From contig NZ_CP108644.1 of the NCBI RefSeq assembly GCF_041435495.1, positions 992,001 through 1,056,000 on the forward strand: a stretch of 64,000 nucleotides of DNA. Reading direction: 5' to 3'. This DNA is from Streptomyces sp. NBC_01116. Its GTDB lineage: Bacteria; Actinomycetota; Actinomycetes; Streptomycetales; Streptomycetaceae. The position numbers and the translations under genes were made by a program. The notes under the pieces were generated by a model. The model did not search any database. It was not told the origin of the DNA and saw only the letters and a program-made list of their open reading frames with translations. Positions 8,068 through 15,857 of the stretch are shown here, one piece after another. Position 1 is the stretch's first letter. Each line of letters starts with the position of its first letter.

Positions 8068-8220
8068 GCGCCGCGGCGCACGTGGCGCGCAGCAGCTCGT
8101 GCCCCGTGGAGCACCATCAGGTCCCGGTCTCCCGAGCGCGCACCGCACTCTGCGCCATGCTCGACGACGCATCAGAGCCTGCCCTGGCCTGCTGACCCAA
8201 GCCGATCCCATCACATAGGC

Positions 8221-8255
8221 GACCGCTCGAGGCGCCGACCGCGCCCCGAGCGGTC
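8221..8255. terminator. Hairpin downstream of tsaD
   Basis: Perfect 9-bp stem GACCGCTCG/CGAGCGGTC with a 17-base loop, about 150 bases after tsaD and before the convergent YjbQ gene. The rest of 8068-8316 shows no supported gene. Confidence 0.5.
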
Positions 8256-8316
8256 GTACTCCGTTCGCGCACGCAGGGCGGGGGAATCGACGACACGACC
8301 CCGGGAGTGTTCTCGA

Positions 8317-8739
8317 TCAGCCCAGGAAGCTCAGCCGGACCTGACGGTTGGCGTTGTCCCTGTTGGTGTCCACCAGGCAGACCGACTGCCAGGTGCCCAG
8401 CTCCAGCCTGCCGCCGATCACCGGCAGTGTGGCGTGGGGCGGGACCAGGGCGGGGAGCACGTGGTCGCGGCCGTGGCCGGGGCTGCCGTGGCGGTGTTGC
8501 CAGCGGTCGTCGGCGGGGAGCAGGTGGTGGAGGGTGGCCAGCAGGTCGTCGTCGCTGCCCGCGCCGGTCTCCAGTACGGCGATGCCGGCCGTGGCGTGCG
8601 GGACGAAGACGTTGAGCAGTCCGTCGCGGCCGGGCGCGGTGCGGGTGAGGAACTCCTCGCAGGCGCGTGTCAGATCCATGACGCTCTCGGACGTACCCGT
8701 GGTGATGTTCAGGACCGTGGTGGTGAAGGAATCGGACAT
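8317..8739 (-). CDS. YjbQ family protein (UPF0047, secondary thiamine-phosphate synthase-like)
   Basis: 140-residue soluble protein of the UPF0047/YjbQ family, whose members show weak thiamine-phosphate synthase activity; the true role is unsettled. Family signatures seen are NITTGTSESVMDLT near the N-terminus, VFVPHATAGIAVLE, the DDRWQHRHGSPGHGRDHVLPAL segment with clustered His residues, and a C-terminus with LGTWQSVCLVD. Length is normal. It is divergent from the sulfonate operon and convergent with tsaD, with no operon partner. Confidence 0.88.
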   Translation of the reverse strand: MSDSFTTTVLNITTGTSESVMDLTRACEEFLTRTAPGRDGLLNVFVPHATAGIAVLETGAGSDDDLLATLHHLLPADDRWQHRHGSPGHGRDHVLPALVPPHATLPVIGGRLELGTWQSVCLVDTNRDNANRQVRLSFLG

Positions 8740-8794
8740 GCCTCCATCTTCGCCCCACAGACGTGAGATGACGCGTCCACGCTCCGAGACACCA

Positions 8795-8824
8795 TTGACC
8801 GTGTCCCGACCGGATGACTACGTT
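8795..8824 (+). promoter_or_regulatory. Promoter of the sulfonate operon (leaderless leader-peptide transcript)
   Basis: TTGACC (8795-8800), an 18-base spacer and TACGTT (8819-8824) match a housekeeping-type promoter. The -10 ends seven bases before the ATG at 8832, so transcription would begin at or next to the start codon of the leader peptide. This is an inference from spacing. Confidence 0.55.
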
Positions 8825-8831
8825 CAGCGCC

Positions 8832-8915
8832 ATGTTCCGATCAGCTCTGCTCACTTCGCGCGGTCATATCGACCTGCTGCGAGTGGCTTCCGCCGCGTGT
8901 TGTCGCGGCTGCTGA
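8832..8915 (+). CDS. Cysteine-containing leader peptide of the sulfonate operon
   Basis: A 27-codon ORF: starts MFRSALLTSRGHIDLLRVAS and ends AACCRGC. It matches the actinobacterial putative leader peptides found before sulfur-assimilation operons, which share an (L)TSRxHxDLxRxxSAxC core and Cys codons near the end. The three Cys codons (TGT, TGT, TGC) in the last five sense codons fit ribosome-mediated attenuation: scarce Cys-tRNA would stall the ribosome and favour expression of ssuCBAD. The probable -10 lies only seven bases upstream, so the mRNA may be leaderless. Attenuation itself is inferred from family knowledge and placement. Confidence 0.8.
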   Translation: MFRSALLTSRGHIDLLRVASAACCRGC

Positions 8916-9273
8916 CGTTCTCTCAGCGACTTCCGGAGACTTTCCTGCCGTACGGCTGTGCGCCTGCGGTTCTCCGTCGCTCGCCCTCCCGTAGTCGCGT
9001 GGTCGCGTAGGTCGTAGGTCGCACAGGCGCATGGTCGCGTCCGGGACCGTGCCGCCCGGCGACCGCCGGGCACGCCGCGCGCTCTCCCGCCCTCCGCCGC
9101 CGCCCCGCCGCCCTCACCGGTCGGTGACGGGGCCGGAGGCACGGGGTGCCCCGGCATGTCCGCGGCCGACCTTCTCCCTTCCCCGCTCGCTGCTTTCGCG
9201 CTGCTCCCCTCCCTCCTCCTCCCTCGCTTTCGCCCTGTCGCCCCGCATCCGTGCGGCCTTCCGTGGAGCCCCC
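8916..9273 (+). promoter_or_regulatory. Attenuator/leader region between leader peptide and ssuC
   Basis: About 358 bases with no supported gene. A stable hairpin lies at 9048-9074: CGTG and CCCGGC pair with GCCGGG and CACG, with a three-base bulge and GACC loop. It is the best candidate for an attenuator terminator, although no T-tract follows. Short GTCGCGT/GTCGTAG repeats at about 8994-9020 precede it and could form competing structures. The 3' part is Pro/Arg-codon-like, C-rich sequence. Confidence 0.4.
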
Positions 9274-10176
9274 ATGACCGTCAGCCACGCACCGCCGAAG
9301 CAACCAGCACCACCGGGCTTGTCCGTCGCCCCGGGAGAATCCTCCGCGCCGAGCCGTACGCCGCCGGATCTGGAGGCGGTCGTCCCGGCTTCCGTCCGGC
9401 GGTCTCGGCTGCGCTCCGCTCCGCGGTGGGCGCGGCGGGCGGTGGGGCCGTTGCTGCTGCTCGCGCTGTGGCAGGTGTTCAGCGCCACCGGGGTGCTGGA
9501 TCCCGATGTGCTCGCCTCGCCCGGGACCATCGCCCGCGCGGGCGCCGATCTGGTGGCCGACGGGACGCTCCCCGCCGCGATGGGGGTCTCGCTCCAGCGG
9601 GTGCTCGTGGGGCTCCTCCTCGGCGGGGTCGTCGGGACGGCGCTCGCGCTCGTGTCGGGGCTGTCACGGCTCGGGGAGGACCTGGTCGACGCGACCGTGC
9701 AGATGCTGCGCACGGTGCCCTGGGTGGGGCTGATCCCGCTGTTCATCATCTGGCTCGGGATCGGTGAGGCGCCGAAGGTGGCCCTCATCGCGCTCGGGGT
9801 GGCCTTTCATCTGTACCTCAACGTGTACGCGGGAATCCGTGGCGTCGACGCACAACTCATCGAAGCCGGTGAGTCGTTGGGGCTCGGCCGGTGGGGGCTG
9901 GTGCGGCATGTGGTGCTGCCGGGAGCGCTGCCCGGGGCCATGACCGGGCTGCGCTACTCGCTGGCGACGGCCTGGCTCGCGCTCGTCTTCGGTGAGTCGA
10001 TCAACGCCGACGCCGGGATCGGGTTCCTGATGAACCAGGCCCGCGAGTTCTTCCGGACCGACGTGATCGTCGTCTGCCTCGTCGTGTACGCCTTCCTCGG
10101 CCTCACCGCCGACGTCATCGTCCGGATCCTCGAAAGGCTGCTGCTGCAATGGCGACCGACCTTCACCGGCCAGTGA
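9274..10176 (+). CDS. ssuC: Aliphatic sulfonate ABC transporter permease SsuC
   Basis: Inner-membrane permease of the nitrate/sulfonate/taurine family, 300 residues. The ATG at 9274 has GGAG five bases upstream; an in-frame extension to 9031 is C-rich and unlikely. The N-terminal ~60 residues are polar, followed by GPLLLLALWQVFSATGVL and further membrane segments. The family loop is EAGESLGLGRWGLVRHVVLPGALPGAMTG, which contacts the ATPase (quoted in part: EAGESLGLGRWG). Typical SsuC features VPWVGLIPLFIIWLGIGE and FGESINADAGIG are present. It overlaps the ATPase gene by 28 bases. First structural gene after the Cys leader peptide. Confidence 0.9.
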   Translation: MTVSHAPPKQPAPPGLSVAPGESSAPSRTPPDLEAVVPASVRRSRLRSAPRWARRAVGPLLLLALWQVFSATGVLDPDVLASPGTIARAGADLVADGTLPAAMGVSLQRVLVGLLLGGVVGTALALVSGLSRLGEDLVDATVQMLRTVPWVGLIPLFIIWLGIGEAPKVALIALGVAFHLYLNVYAGIRGVDAQLIEAGESLGLGRWGLVRHVVLPGALPGAMTGLRYSLATAWLALVFGESINADAGIGFLMNQAREFFRTDVIVVCLVVYAFLGLTADVIVRILERLLLQWRPTFTGQ

Positions 10177-11075
10177 AAGACACCCTTGCCCCCGACCGGC
10201 GGGCCGAAGCTCCGACCGGCGGCCAGGAGGCCGCCGTACGGGTCGAAGGACTCACCCGGGCCTTCGACGGGCGTCCGGTCATCGACGACCTCGATCTCAC
10301 CCTGAGGGCAGGCGAGTTCACCGCGTTGCTCGGGCGCAGTGGCTGCGGCAAGTCGACGCTGCTGCGGGTCCTCGCCGGGCTCGACCGGGAGATCTCGGGC
10401 ACCGTCCTGGTGCCGCGCCGGCGCGCGGTCGCGTTCCAGGCGCCGCGGCTGATGCCGTGGAAGAAGGTGTGGCGCAACGTACTGCTCGGCCTGCCGGGCA
10501 AGCCCGAACGCGGCGTCGCCGAGCGCGCGTTGGCCGAGGTCGGGCTGGCGGAGCGGGCGGGGGCGTGGCCCAAGACGCTGTCCGGCGGTGAGGCCCAGCG
10601 CGCTTCGCTGGCCAGAGCCCTGGTGCGCGAGCCCGATCTGCTGCTGCTCGACGAGCCCTTCGGCGCACTGGACGCCCTGACCCGGATCAAGGCCCAGCAG
10701 CTCGTCGCGGAGCTCTGGCAGCGGCGCGGCTGCGCCGTGCTGCTGGTCACCCACGACGTGGACGAGGCCCTGCTGCTGGCCGACCGGGCGCTGGTGATGC
10801 GGGAGGGGCGCGTCGCGTACGACACCCCTGTCGCGCTGGACCGGCCGCGCGGGGTCGGCTCCCCCGGGTTCGCCGGTCTGCGCTCCCGGCTGCTGACCGA
10901 ACTGGGCGTCGCGGGTGAGGGCGGTGGCGGTGGCGAAAGGGAGGGTCCCGCCCGTGGTGAGCCCGGCGCCTCTGCCGGTGGGAAGCCGTCCGTGGCCGCC
11001 GCACCACCCGGTCCGGGGCCGGCAGAGGCCCCCGAAACATCGCTCGCACACCCCCGTCCCGGAGACACCTCATGA
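10149..11075 (+). CDS. ssuB: Aliphatic sulfonate ABC transporter ATP-binding protein SsuB
   Basis: Cytoplasmic ATPase, 308 residues, energising sulfonate import with SsuC and SsuA. Walker A is GRSGCGKST (residues 62-70), signature LSGGEAQR from residue 144, Walker B LLLLDEP ending near residue 170, followed by FGALDALTR, and the H-loop VTHDVDEA. The C-terminal ~50 residues are a Gly/Pro-rich tail (GEGGGGGERE onward) beyond the ATPase core. The start lies 28 bases inside ssuC and the stop overlaps ssuA as ATGA, so translation is coupled through the operon. Confidence 0.92.
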   Translation: MATDLHRPVKDTLAPDRRAEAPTGGQEAAVRVEGLTRAFDGRPVIDDLDLTLRAGEFTALLGRSGCGKSTLLRVLAGLDREISGTVLVPRRRAVAFQAPRLMPWKKVWRNVLLGLPGKPERGVAERALAEVGLAERAGAWPKTLSGGEAQRASLARALVREPDLLLLDEPFGALDALTRIKAQQLVAELWQRRGCAVLLVTHDVDEALLLADRALVMREGRVAYDTPVALDRPRGVGSPGFAGLRSRLLTELGVAGEGGGGGEREGPARGEPGASAGGKPSVAAAPPGPGPAEAPETSLAHPRPGDTS

Positions 11076-12100
11076 AGCACCGCACCCTGCCCGCCCTGCT
11101 CCTGCCCCTCGCCCTGCTCCTGACCGCGTGCGGCGGGGCCTCCTCCGCGAACTCCGGCGGCAGCACGGACGGAAAAGGCAGCCTCACGCTCAACGTCGGT
11201 GACCAGAAGGGTGGTTACGAGGCGATCCTGCGGGCCTCCGGAGAGCTCGACGACCTCGGCTACCGCATCAAGTGGTCCACCTTCACCTCGGGACCGCCCC
11301 TGCTGGAGGCCGTGAGCGCCGGAGCCGTCGACATCGGCGGCGTCGGCAACACGCCGCCCGTCTTCGCCGCGGGGGCCGACTCGAACATCGCCGTCGTCGG
11401 CGCCACGCACGGCTCGTCGGCCGGTGAGGTCATCGTCGTGCCCGAGGACTCACCGCTGAAGAAGCCCGCCCAGCTCAAGGGCGCGTCCATCGCTGTGGCG
11501 CAGGGCAGTTCGGCGCACTTCCAGCTGGTCGCCTCGCTCAGGAAGGCCGGCCTCGGGATCAAGGACGTGAAGCTGAACTACCTCCAGCCCGCCGACGCGC
11601 TCGCCGCGTTCAGCAGGGGCAAGGTCGACGCCTGGGCGATCTGGGACCCGTACACCTCGCAGGTCCTGCGCACGGCGGACGCCCGGGTCCTCACGACCGG
11701 CGAGGGCGTCGTCAACGGCCTCGGTTTTCAGGTCGCCTCACCCGCGTCGCTCAAGGACGCGAAGAAGTCGAAGGCCATCGGTGACCTGCTCGTCCGGCTG
11801 GAGCGGGCCCAGAAGTGGGTCTTCAAGCACCCGGAGGAGTGGGCGAAGGTCTGGGCGAAGGAGACCGGGCTCCCCTACGAGGTGGCGCTGGACGCGGTGA
11901 AGCTCAGTTACGGCACCCGCGTCCCGGTCGCGATCGACGCCGCGGCCATCGCCTCCGAGCAGGAGATCGCCGACACCTTCGCCGAAATGAGGCTGATTCC
12001 GCGGCGGTTCGACTTCGAGGACTACGTCGACACCCGCTTCAACCGTGACCTCCCCGCTTCCTCCACCGCACCGCGCTCCTACGGAAAGGCCTCATCGTGA
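11072..12100 (+). CDS. ssuA: Aliphatic sulfonate-binding lipoprotein SsuA
   Basis: Extracellular substrate-binding lipoprotein, 342 residues. The signal peptide MKHRTLPALLLPLALLLTAC ends in lipobox LTAC (Cys20), followed by a Gly/Ser linker. The mature part has SsuA/TauA-type features: VGDQKGGYEAILRASG, GAVDIGGVGNTPPVFAAG, IAVAQGSSAHFQL and AFSRGKVDAWAIWDPY. The C-terminal HTH-free helical part is normal. It overlaps ssuB by ATGA and ssuD by GTGA, so the four genes form one translationally coupled unit. Confidence 0.92.
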   Translation: MKHRTLPALLLPLALLLTACGGASSANSGGSTDGKGSLTLNVGDQKGGYEAILRASGELDDLGYRIKWSTFTSGPPLLEAVSAGAVDIGGVGNTPPVFAAGADSNIAVVGATHGSSAGEVIVVPEDSPLKKPAQLKGASIAVAQGSSAHFQLVASLRKAGLGIKDVKLNYLQPADALAAFSRGKVDAWAIWDPYTSQVLRTADARVLTTGEGVVNGLGFQVASPASLKDAKKSKAIGDLLVRLERAQKWVFKHPEEWAKVWAKETGLPYEVALDAVKLSYGTRVPVAIDAAAIASEQEIADTFAEMRLIPRRFDFEDYVDTRFNRDLPASSTAPRSYGKASS

Positions 12101-13305
12101 ACGTCCATCTGCACTGGTTCCTGCCGACCGGGGGCGACGGCCGGACGCTCGTCGACCGGCACGCCTACACCGACGGCGGCATCAAACGCGACCGGATCAC
12201 CCCGGTGAGCGGAGTCCGGGCTCCGGACATCGAGTATCTGGTCCAGATCGCCAAGGCCGCCGAGCAGTTGGGCTTCGAGGCCGTGCTGACGCCCACCGGC
12301 ACGTGGTGCGAGGACGCCTGGCTGACCACGGTGGCGCTCGCCCAGCACACCGAGCGGCTGAAGTTCCTCGTGGCGTTCCGGCCGGGCGTCATCTCCCCGG
12401 TGCTCGCCGCGCAGATGGCCGCCACGTATCAGCGGATCACCCGGGGGCGGCTGCTGCTCAACGTGGTGACCGGGGGCGACTCGACGGAGCAGCGACGGTT
12501 CGGGGACCACCTGGACCACGACCGGCGCTATGCGCGGACCGCGGAGTTCCTGTCGGTGGTACGGGGCGCCTGGAGCGGGCAGCCGTACGACTTCGACGGA
12601 GAGCACTACCAGGTGGAGGGCGGACTGACCGCGCTGCCGCCGGACCCGCTGCCGGAGATCTTCTTCGGCGGGTCCTCCGCTGCCGCGGGGCCGGTGGCCG
12701 CGGCCCACGCCGATGTCTATCTGACCTGGGGCGAGCCGCCGGCCGCGGTGAAGGAGAAGATCGACTGGATTCGCGGCCTGGCGGAGGAGCAGGGGCGCAC
12801 GGTCCGGTTCGGCATCCGGCTGCACACCATCTCGCGGGACTCCTCGCGGGAGGCGTGGGCCACCGCCGACCGGCTGCTGGGCGACCTCGATCCGGACACG
12901 ATCGCCGCGGCGCAGCAGGCCTTGGGGAAGAGCGAGTCGGTCGGGCAGCAGCGGATGCTGGCGCTGCACGGCGGTTCGCGGGACAAGCTGGAGATCGCGC
13001 CGAATCTCTGGGCGGGCGTCGGTCTGGTGCGCGGCGGGGCCGGGACCGCGCTGGTGGGCAGCCACGCGGAGGTCGCGGACCGGATCGAGGAGTACCACGC
13101 GTTGGGGGTGGACCACTTCGTGCTCTCCGGATATCCGCATCTGGAGGAGGCGTACTGGTTCGGCGAGGGCGTCACCCCCGAGCTGGCCCGGCGTGGACTC
13201 CTGTCGACCGTGCCCGCGTCCCCGCTGCTGGGCGCGAACGGCTCCGAGCCCCGGCCCGCCACGGCTCCGGGTGGAGCGCCCCTGCTGGTCGCCGGCGGTC
13301 GCTGA
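12097..13305 (+). CDS. ssuD: FMNH2-dependent alkanesulfonate monooxygenase SsuD
   Basis: Cytoplasmic luciferase-like monooxygenase, 402 residues, which splits alkanesulfonates into aldehyde and sulfite using FMNH2 and O2. Family motifs are HWFLPTGGDGR, VLTPTGTWCEDAW with the active-site Cys, FRPGVISPVLAAQMAATY, RLLLNVVTGGD, FGGSS and LSGYPHLEEAYWFGEGV. The GTG start overlaps ssuA as GTGA. No flavin reductase (ssuE) is present in the window, so FMNH2 must come from elsewhere. A strong terminator follows. Confidence 0.95.
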   Translation: MNVHLHWFLPTGGDGRTLVDRHAYTDGGIKRDRITPVSGVRAPDIEYLVQIAKAAEQLGFEAVLTPTGTWCEDAWLTTVALAQHTERLKFLVAFRPGVISPVLAAQMAATYQRITRGRLLLNVVTGGDSTEQRRFGDHLDHDRRYARTAEFLSVVRGAWSGQPYDFDGEHYQVEGGLTALPPDPLPEIFFGGSSAAAGPVAAAHADVYLTWGEPPAAVKEKIDWIRGLAEEQGRTVRFGIRLHTISRDSSREAWATADRLLGDLDPDTIAAAQQALGKSESVGQQRMLALHGGSRDKLEIAPNLWAGVGLVRGGAGTALVGSHAEVADRIEEYHALGVDHFVLSGYPHLEEAYWFGEGVTPELARRGLLSTVPASPLLGANGSEPRPATAPGGAPLLVAGGR

Positions 13306-13318
13306 GCATCGCGTGCTG

Positions 13319-13357
13319 CTCGTCGGGGGCCCGGGAAGATCCCGGACCCCCGACGAG
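13319..13357. terminator. Strong hairpin terminator of the ssu operon
   Basis: An 11-bp stem CTCGTCGGGGG/CCCCCGACGAG, one mismatch, then a 5-bp inner stem CCGGG/CCCGG with loop AAGAT. It ends 11 bases before the next GTG, so it separates the two transcription units. Confidence 0.8.
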
Positions 13358-13368
13358 TTAGTAGAAGC

Positions 13369-14538
13369 GTGAACATTTCTGGGGTGCGTGAGCTGGACGT
13401 GGTCGTGATCGGCGCGGGTCAGGCGGGGCTGTCCGCCGCCCACCACCTGCGCCGCGTCGGACTGGAGCCGGACGTCGGCTTCGTCGTGCTGGACCACGCG
13501 CCCCGGCCGGGCGGCGCGTGGCAGTTCCGCTGGCCTTCGCTGACGTACGGCAAGGTCCACGGAATGCACGCGCTGCCGGGCATGGAGCTGACCGGAGCCG
13601 ACCCCGAGCGGCCCTCGTCGGAGGTGATCGGCGCGTATTTCGCCGCGTACGAGGAACGCTTCGGCCTGCGGGTCCACCGTCCGGTGGAGGTGAGCGCCGT
13701 ACGGGAGGGAAGCGGCGGGCGGCTGTTGGTGGAGACGTCGGAGGGGACGTACGCCCCGCGGGCCCTGATCAACGCGACCGGCACCTGGGACCGGCCGTTC
13801 TGGCCGCGCTACCCGGGCCAGGAGACCTTCCGGGGACGGCAGTTGCACACGGCGAACTACCCCGGGCCCGAGGAGTTCGCGGGGCAGCGTGTCATCGTCG
13901 TCGGGGGCGGAGCCTCCGGTACGCAGCATCTGATGGAGATCGCCGAGTACGCGGCCGACACCTTCTGGGTGACCCGGAGCGAACCGGTCTTCCGCGAGGG
14001 ACCGTTCACCGAGGAGTGGGGGCGGGCGGCCGTGGCGATGGTGGAGGAGCGGGTGCGCGGCGGGCTGCCGCCGCGGAGCGTGGTCAGTGTGACCGGGCTG
14101 CCGATGACCGATGCGGTGCGGCGGGCCCGGGAGGAGGGGGTGCTGGACCGGCTGCCGATGTTCGACCGGGTCACCCCGAGCGGCGTGGCCTGGGACGACG
14201 GTCGGGTCGTCGACGCCGATGTGATCCTGTGGGCCACCGGGTTCCGGCCCGCCGTGGAGCATCTGGCACCGCTGAAGCTGCGCGAGCCGGGCGGCGGCAT
14301 CCGGGCCGAGGACACCCGTGCCGTACGCGACGGGCGCGTCCATCTCGTCGGGTACGGTCCGTCCGCCAGCACCATCGGCGCGAACCGCGCGGGCCGCGCG
14401 GCGGTCCGGTCGGTCATGCGGCTGCTGAAGGGGACGGACGGGCAGAGCGGCGACGAGCGGCCGGGCCCGGAAGCAGGCAGCGGGCGGGCGGACCGGGACG
14501 CCGGGGCCGCTGTCGGCGTCGGCATCGAGAGGGCGTGA
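13369..14538 (+). CDS. FAD-dependent NAD(P)H monooxygenase-like oxidoreductase
   Basis: 389-residue two-dinucleotide-domain flavoprotein of the flavin monooxygenase/Baeyer-Villiger superfamily. The FAD motif VVIGAGQAGLSAAHH lies at residues ~11-25, the NADPH motif VIVVGGGASGTQHLMEIA near 175, and a distal ATGFRP motif near residue 288. A PGGAWQFRWPSL segment near residue 46 is also family-typical. The C-terminus (~40 residues) is polar and probably disordered. The GTG at 13369 lies 11 bases after the ssu terminator with no clear ribosome binding site. Substrate unknown; the position after ssuD is suggestive but not evidence of a sulfur role. Confidence 0.82.
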   Translation: MNISGVRELDVVVIGAGQAGLSAAHHLRRVGLEPDVGFVVLDHAPRPGGAWQFRWPSLTYGKVHGMHALPGMELTGADPERPSSEVIGAYFAAYEERFGLRVHRPVEVSAVREGSGGRLLVETSEGTYAPRALINATGTWDRPFWPRYPGQETFRGRQLHTANYPGPEEFAGQRVIVVGGGASGTQHLMEIAEYAADTFWVTRSEPVFREGPFTEEWGRAAVAMVEERVRGGLPPRSVVSVTGLPMTDAVRRAREEGVLDRLPMFDRVTPSGVAWDDGRVVDADVILWATGFRPAVEHLAPLKLREPGGGIRAEDTRAVRDGRVHLVGYGPSASTIGANRAGRAAVRSVMRLLKGTDGQSGDERPGPEAGSGRADRDAGAAVGVGIERA

Positions 14539-14560
14539 GTCCTTCCGTCGGCGGAGCCGG

Positions 14561-15421
14561 TCAGCTCGTGGTGGCGGAACCGCGGCTGCGGTTGAACTCC
14601 CGCACGTTCTTCTGCTGTTCGTCGTAGCTGTCGGTGAACCGGGTGTCGCCGGGGGCGACCGTGACGAAGTACAGCCAGGGTCCGGGCGTGGGGCTGACGG
14701 CCGCGCGCAGCGCCTCCTCCCCGGGGTTGCCGATGGGCGTCGGCGGCAGCCCCTTGATCCGGTAGCTGTTGTACGGGCTGTCCAGCTGGGTGTCGGCGGT
14801 CGTCGTGTCCAGAGTGGAACGCTTGAGGGCGTAGTTGATGGTGGAGTCCATCTGCAACGGCATGTCCTTGAGCAGCCGGTTGTAGACGACCCGGGCCACC
14901 TTGCCCATGTCGGACGCGGTATCGGCCTCGGCCTGGACGATGCTGGCGATCGTGATCGTGTCGTAGACGGAGACGTTGTTGCGCTGGGCTCCCGCCGTGA
15001 CGTGGTCCGCGCCGAAGTGCTTGCGGGCGGTGTCCGCCATGTAACGCAGCAGGCCGGCCGGCTCGGTCGCGGAGTCGAGCGGATAGGTGGCCGGGAAGAG
15101 GTATCCCTCGGGGTTGCCCTCGGCCTGGTCGGGCAGAGCCAGATCCACCGTCGTCGCGGCCTTCCGGGTGCTGCCGGGCTTCAGGTCGAGCGCCTGGTCG
15201 ACGGCCTCGTACACCTGCGAGACGCGACGGCCCTCGGGGATCATCAGCGTGCGCTGCGGGCGTTCCTTCTCGTGCCCGCCCTCGTCCGATCCGGTCAGGG
15301 ACAGCGGGATCAGAACGGCGGCCGACGCCACGAGCAGGGCGCCGACGGCCAGGACGGCCTTTCCGCGGCGGGTCGGGCGGAGTCTGCGACGGGGTCGGGC
15401 GTCCGGGGACTCGTTCACCAT
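14561..15421 (-). CDS. mltG: Endolytic transglycosylase MltG, short form
   Basis: Membrane-anchored murein hydrolase that cuts nascent glycan strands. 286 residues, about half the length of the main streptomycete MltG, because the N-terminal cytoplasmic extension is lacking. A basic head is followed by a membrane anchor (AVLAVGALLVASAAVLIPLSL, residues ~21-41), then a short LysM-like region and the catalytic YceG domain. That domain shows ASIVQAEA with the conserved Glu, KVARVVYNRLL, LQMDSTINYAL and LPPTPIGNPGEEALRAA. ATG 15421 or GTG 15418 could start it. It is convergent with the monooxygenase. Possibly a second MltG of the genome. Confidence 0.85.
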   Translation of the reverse strand: MVNESPDARPRRRLRPTRRGKAVLAVGALLVASAAVLIPLSLTGSDEGGHEKERPQRTLMIPEGRRVSQVYEAVDQALDLKPGSTRKAATTVDLALPDQAEGNPEGYLFPATYPLDSATEPAGLLRYMADTARKHFGADHVTAGAQRNNVSVYDTITIASIVQAEADTASDMGKVARVVYNRLLKDMPLQMDSTINYALKRSTLDTTTADTQLDSPYNSYRIKGLPPTPIGNPGEEALRAAVSPTPGPWLYFVTVAPGDTRFTDSYDEQQKNVREFNRSRGSATTS

Positions 15422-15721
15422 GCGGGCACGTTAACCCGGGGCACGGGCCACGGCCGGTAGCTCGGCCACGGCGTCGGCCCCGGCGACACGAACGCCGTAC
15501 CGGGCGACCTGGACACGACGCACGGAACACCCGACGCGCGGAACACCCGACGCACGCGAACACGCGAACAGGGGATCGGGTGTTCGCTGGAACGTGTGAT
15601 CGTCAGGGGATTCGTTGCTGTTCACCCGTCCGGGGCGTGATGATTGCAGAGCGCAGTCAACGGGCTGCAGACCGCTACTGCGCTGTCCCACAGATGCACC
15701 ACGTACAAGGAGAAAGACCAG
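15422..15721. repeat. Intergenic region with short direct repeats upstream of the 19-residue peptide gene
   Basis: No gene supported. At about 15518-15560 a GACGCRCGGAACACCC unit occurs twice in tandem and then continues as GACGCACGCGAACACGCGAAC. A CGAACAC...GTGTTCG inverted repeat spans about 15558-15590. These may be regulatory for the small peptide gene at 15722 or for the divergent mltG. Confidence 0.4.
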
Positions 15722-15781
15722 ATGAACTTCCTGACCAACCTGCTTGCCGGCGTCGTCCACTTCGTGGGTTGGCTCGTCTGA
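15722..15781 (+). CDS. 19-residue hydrophobic peptide gene
   Basis: Encodes MNFLTNLLAGVVHFVGWLV, almost entirely one hydrophobic helix with a single His and a terminal WLV. Support for a real gene is positional: AAGGAGAAAGACCAG places a strong Shine-Dalgarno upstream of the ATG, and a 14-bp hairpin terminator starts 16 bases after the stop, so a short monocistronic mRNA is likely. The length and composition resemble membrane-active peptides such as type I toxin peptides or phenol-soluble modulins, but I know no assigned function. Codons are less GC-rich at third positions than in flanking genes. Too short for homology claims. Confidence 0.6.
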   Translation: MNFLTNLLAGVVHFVGWLV

Positions 15782-15796
15782 CCATTGCTCCGCCCG

Positions 15797-15832
15797 GCGC
15801 CGTCGCTCCCCGTCCCACGGGAGCGGCGGCGC
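15797..15832. terminator. Hairpin terminator after the 19-residue peptide gene
   Basis: A 14-bp stem GCGCCGTCGCTCCC/GGGAGCGGCGGCGC with one G-T wobble and an eight-base loop. It lies between convergent genes. Confidence 0.75.
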
Positions 15833-15857
15833 TGCCGTGTGTGCTGGGCCGGCCGGC

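Noticed and set aside
5908..8214. A 768-codon minus-strand open frame
   Set aside because: Antisense to tsaD and PepSY; composition only.
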